NCBI RefSeq assembly: GCF_000621505.1
Contig: NZ_JHYD01000009.1
Span: 62,001 to 126,000 of the forward strand
Direction of reading: 5' to 3'
Source: Ruminiclostridium cellobioparum DSM 1351 = ATCC 15832
Lineage (GTDB): Bacteria; Bacillota; Clostridia; Acetivibrionales; DSM-1351
Length of the DNA stretch: 64,000 nt
The number at the start of each line of letters is the position of its first letter. Position 1 is the stretch's first letter. Below the pieces are notes generated by a model. The model saw nothing but the letters and a program-made list of their open reading frames with translations. It did no database searches and was not told the origin of the DNA. The translations under genes and the position numbers were made by a program. Positions 62,284 to 64,000 of this stretch are shown one piece after another.

Positions 62284-62658
62284 CTACCTTACCGATACCA
62301 GCACACAGGCCTGAACCTGCTGCAGGCCCAGGTCTTCTATCTGCTTCAGCAGTTCGGCATCATAGGTTCCCGGCTGGAGCCAGATATATTTTATGCCAAG
62401 CCTTGCAGCTTCATCGATAAAGGCTCTTCCCCTTTTTGGAGAGACAACCATATCAATTACTTCAGGGACAACCGGCAGAGATGTGATATCCTTATAGCAT
62501 TTGTCACCTTCCACAGTATCGTACATTGGATTCACCGGATAAACCTCATAGCCTTTTGATTTCAGCTTTCTGAATATCATATTCCCATATTTCTCCTGAT
62601 CCTGGTTTGCGCCGACTACGGCCCATATCTTTTTTCCAAGCATTATTTCTTCCAGCAT
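62284..62658 (-). CDS. CoA-binding domain protein (YccU-like)
   Basis: A 124-residue Rossmann protein; start at 62658 after AAGGAGGATATT. IWAVVGANQDQEKYGNMIFRKLKSKGYEVYPVNP and IKYIWLQPGTYD are the CoA-binding family pattern seen in YccU. Function unknown. It is a single gene between two transcription units. Confidence 0.88.
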   Translation of the reverse strand: MLEEIMLGKKIWAVVGANQDQEKYGNMIFRKLKSKGYEVYPVNPMYDTVEGDKCYKDITSLPVVPEVIDMVVSPKRGRAFIDEAARLGIKYIWLQPGTYDAELLKQIEDLGLQQVQACVLVSVR

Positions 62659-62813
62659 AATATCCTCCTTATTTACCAAAGCTGATTTGGTATCATGGTT
62701 TAAAGCAATTCTGATACCTATTATTATCTCTTATAAAATAAAAATCAATATTTAATAATATATTCGGATTAATCGTAGCTTTATGCTGTTTACATAATTT
62801 CGTATAATTCGTA

Positions 62814-62841
62814 ACCTTATAATCTCTCATAGCATAAAATA
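62814..62841 (+). promoter_or_regulatory. Possible sigma-K-type promoter of the coat-like gene
   Basis: AC (62814-62815) and CATAAAATA (62833-62841) fit the sigma-K pattern of AC, about 17 bases, then CATANNNTA. It lies about 40 bases before the gene. The pattern is short and could be chance. Confidence 0.35.
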
Positions 62842-62880
62842 TTCTGTAAGTATTTTACAAAGTAGAAGGAGGTTGGCCTG

Positions 62881-63399
62881 ATGCCAAACGATTGGTCTAA
62901 TAACCCATATATGCATATGATGAATCTCCCTCAGAAATACGAGCCAATGATGGAAATGCCCCAGGAACAGCTGGAATCAATGTTCCCAAGATGTTACTAT
63001 ATAATTTTTCCTGAAGTATCCCGTCACTGTGATAGAATGATTTCTAAAAAAGGAACAATGTATACTCCTACCCGTGAAGAATTGGAAAATATAGTCGATG
63101 ATATCGACAATAGAGTCGGTCATGAGGTTGAAGCCGAATACGAGGATAATGAATACGCAGAAAATCCTGAAACTATGGGTACTTTTGAGAACTTCGAAAA
63201 AATGGGTGCTTTTGAGAATTTCCAAAAAGATCGTGACGATAGACAATTTGGTTTCGGAGGAGGTTTTTTCGGAGGAAGAAGACGGTTCCGCAGGGATTTG
63301 GTTTCTATCATCCTGTTAAGAGAATTGCTCAGAAGGAGACGCCGTCCTTTCCGCGATGATTATGGTTATGGTTATCCTGGAGGATACGGCTTCTATTAG
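62881..63399 (+). CDS. Hypothetical spore coat-like protein
   Basis: A 172-residue protein with a strong AGAAGGAGG site. It starts with a proline/methionine-rich segment (NNPYMHMMNLPQKYEPMMEM). The middle LESMFPRCYYIIFPEVSRHCDRMI recalls small clostridial coat-associated proteins with YPxxY/CDRM motifs. An internal duplication (MGTFENFEK and MGAFENFQK) follows, then GGGFFGGRRRFRR and a Gly/Tyr-rich tail (YGYGYPGGYGFY). The low-complexity basic C-terminus and possible sigma-K promoter support a coat role, but this is inference. Confidence 0.65.
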   Translation: MPNDWSNNPYMHMMNLPQKYEPMMEMPQEQLESMFPRCYYIIFPEVSRHCDRMISKKGTMYTPTREELENIVDDIDNRVGHEVEAEYEDNEYAENPETMGTFENFEKMGAFENFQKDRDDRQFGFGGGFFGGRRRFRRDLVSIILLRELLRRRRRPFRDDYGYGYPGGYGFY

Positions 63400-63403
63400 T
63401 ACA

Positions 63404-63507
63404 GTACAATTTCAATAAGTGGGAAGCTCATCAGAGGTACATGCCTGAAATCCCGGTGGAACACCAGTGTCTTAGCCGCAAATCCAATTTCAGGCAGTAC
63501 TTTTTTT
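63404..63507 (+). repeat. Shortened palindromic element, copy 4, ending in a terminator
   Basis: GTACAATTTCAATAAGTGG, AAGCTC, GTACATGCCTGAAAT and GGTGGAACAC follow the 5' arm of copy 2 almost base for base. The centre is missing, and the arm joins directly to ATTTCAGGCAGTAC and a T-run. The result is a terminator (63437-63507) for the coat-like gene, in the gene's direction. Confidence 0.6.
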
Positions 63508-63630
63508 GTTTTTCTTTTTTTTACAGAATATCACAAGCATCAGTTCATTTTAATATAATAAAATAGGACTATTTGTTATATGTCCAGATTTAATATAAAA
63601 CGAATTTATCTTGCGTTTTCATAACTATTT

Positions 63631-63801
63631 TGTAGCCGCTATTGCGGCTCAAAGCCATACATGGCTTAGGGAGGTTAGCTTGAAAGACTTCGCTAGCGCT
63701 CGTCTTCCAGAGTAACCTTTGAATGTCATCACAATTTATGGCCGCTATGCGGCTCAAAGCCATATCATGTCAAAGCCACAAATGTGGCTTAGGAGGTTAA
63801 T
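63631..63801 (+). repeat. Shine-Dalgarno-bearing hairpin repeat, copy E (before sodA)
   Basis: Two rounds of GCCGCTA(T)TGCGGCTC and AAAGCCAT. The first ends in AGGGAGGTTAGCTTGAAAG and a GTCTTCC hairpin shared with copy B. The second ends in GTGGCTTAGGAGGTTAAT before the sodA ATG. Confidence 0.75.
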
Positions 63802-64000
63802 ATGTTAGCTAATATGGTACCTACAGGTCAGCACCAGCTGCCGCCGCTTCCCTACACTTATAGTGCGCTTGAGCCTGTGATAAGTCAGAATACTCTAAGA
63901 CTGCATCACGATAAGCACCACAAGACCTACGTGGATGGCTTGAACAAAGCGGAAACAAGCCTTGAGCAGGCGCGGAGGAGCAACAATTATGATTTGATAA
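63802..64000 (+). CDS. sodA: Superoxide dismutase (Fe/Mn), 5' part
   Basis: The window ends after 66 codons. The visible part has [20 protein letters not shown] and [18 protein letters not shown], the N-terminal helices with the first metal His. A short extra N-terminus [10 protein letters not shown] precedes it. The ribosome site is AGGAGG at 63791, in the hairpin repeat. Confidence 0.92.
   Translation, partial: MLANMVPTGQHQLPPLPYTYSALEPVISQNTLRLHHDKHHKTYVDGLNKAETSLEQARRSNNYDLI

Noticed and set aside
1-64000. Insertion sequences, prophage or tRNA genes
   Set aside because: No transposase, integrase or phage protein was recognised, and I saw no convincing tRNA cloverleaf; small inverted-repeat elements are listed separately.

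Overview
The window is a 64 kb stretch of a low-to-moderate GC, Gram-positive, anaerobic spore former in class Clostridia. Supporting signs are AGGAGG ribosome sites everywhere, an anaerobic ribonucleotide reductase with NrdR boxes, a DUF1540 protein, a coat-like protein and Clostridia-style Ffh, SMC and FtsY genes. The feel is that of cellulolytic Ruminiclostridium, but species cannot be fixed from the sequence alone. Almost everything up to 37.4 kb is on the minus strand.

Region 1 (1-32.5 kb) is a sulfur island. From right to left it holds a Liv-type ABC importer (27.8-32.5 kb), a CBS-ACT protein and cysteine synthase. Next come two nitrogenase-like component 1 pairs: D2/K2 at 22.7-25.6 kb and D1/K1 at 16.9-19.7 kb. 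With them are one NifH-like reductase, a NifB-like radical SAM maturase, two NifX-like proteins and a DUF2292 protein. These run on into a MetNIQ importer and a MccA/MccB reverse transsulfuration pair. Farther left are O-acetylhomoserine sulfhydrylase (MetY), the CysPTWA sulfate importer, a ROK regulator, CysH/CysD/CysN for APS formation and reduction, and a ThiS/ThiF-type sulfur carrier system. The order NifB-NifX-NifH-NifD-NifK inside a sulfur operon resembles methylthio-alkane reductase (Mar), which cuts C-S bonds to give methanethiol. Here the thiol could feed MetY and then MccAB. The second pair, D2/K2, sits behind cysK with its own promoter-operator and has no NifH of its own; it is the most likely undescribed enzyme in the window.

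Region 2 (32.6-37.4 kb) is the ylxM-ffh-rpsP-khpA-rimM-trmD block plus a NYN/LOTUS protein. Region 3 (38-51.4 kb) is mixed: an OPT transporter with type II pantothenate kinase, a membrane protein, FabF, an AraC regulator, NrdD/NrdG, DUF1540, a YdbC-like protein, a ROK kinase and a KimA-like potassium importer. Region 4 (51.8-64 kb) has a UPF0182 protein, FtsY, SMC, a TetR-nitroreductase-aldo/keto reductase operon, a CoA-binding protein, a coat-like protein and the start of a superoxide dismutase.

Two repeat families cross these regions. One is a palindromic element of about 230-260 nt (three full copies and two remnants). Its stems differ in sequence but stay paired, and its copies lie downstream of genes in the same direction, as expected of a structured RNA. 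The other is a short hairpin element that supplies the Shine-Dalgarno site of cysD, cysA, the CBS gene, the aldo/keto reductase gene and sodA.
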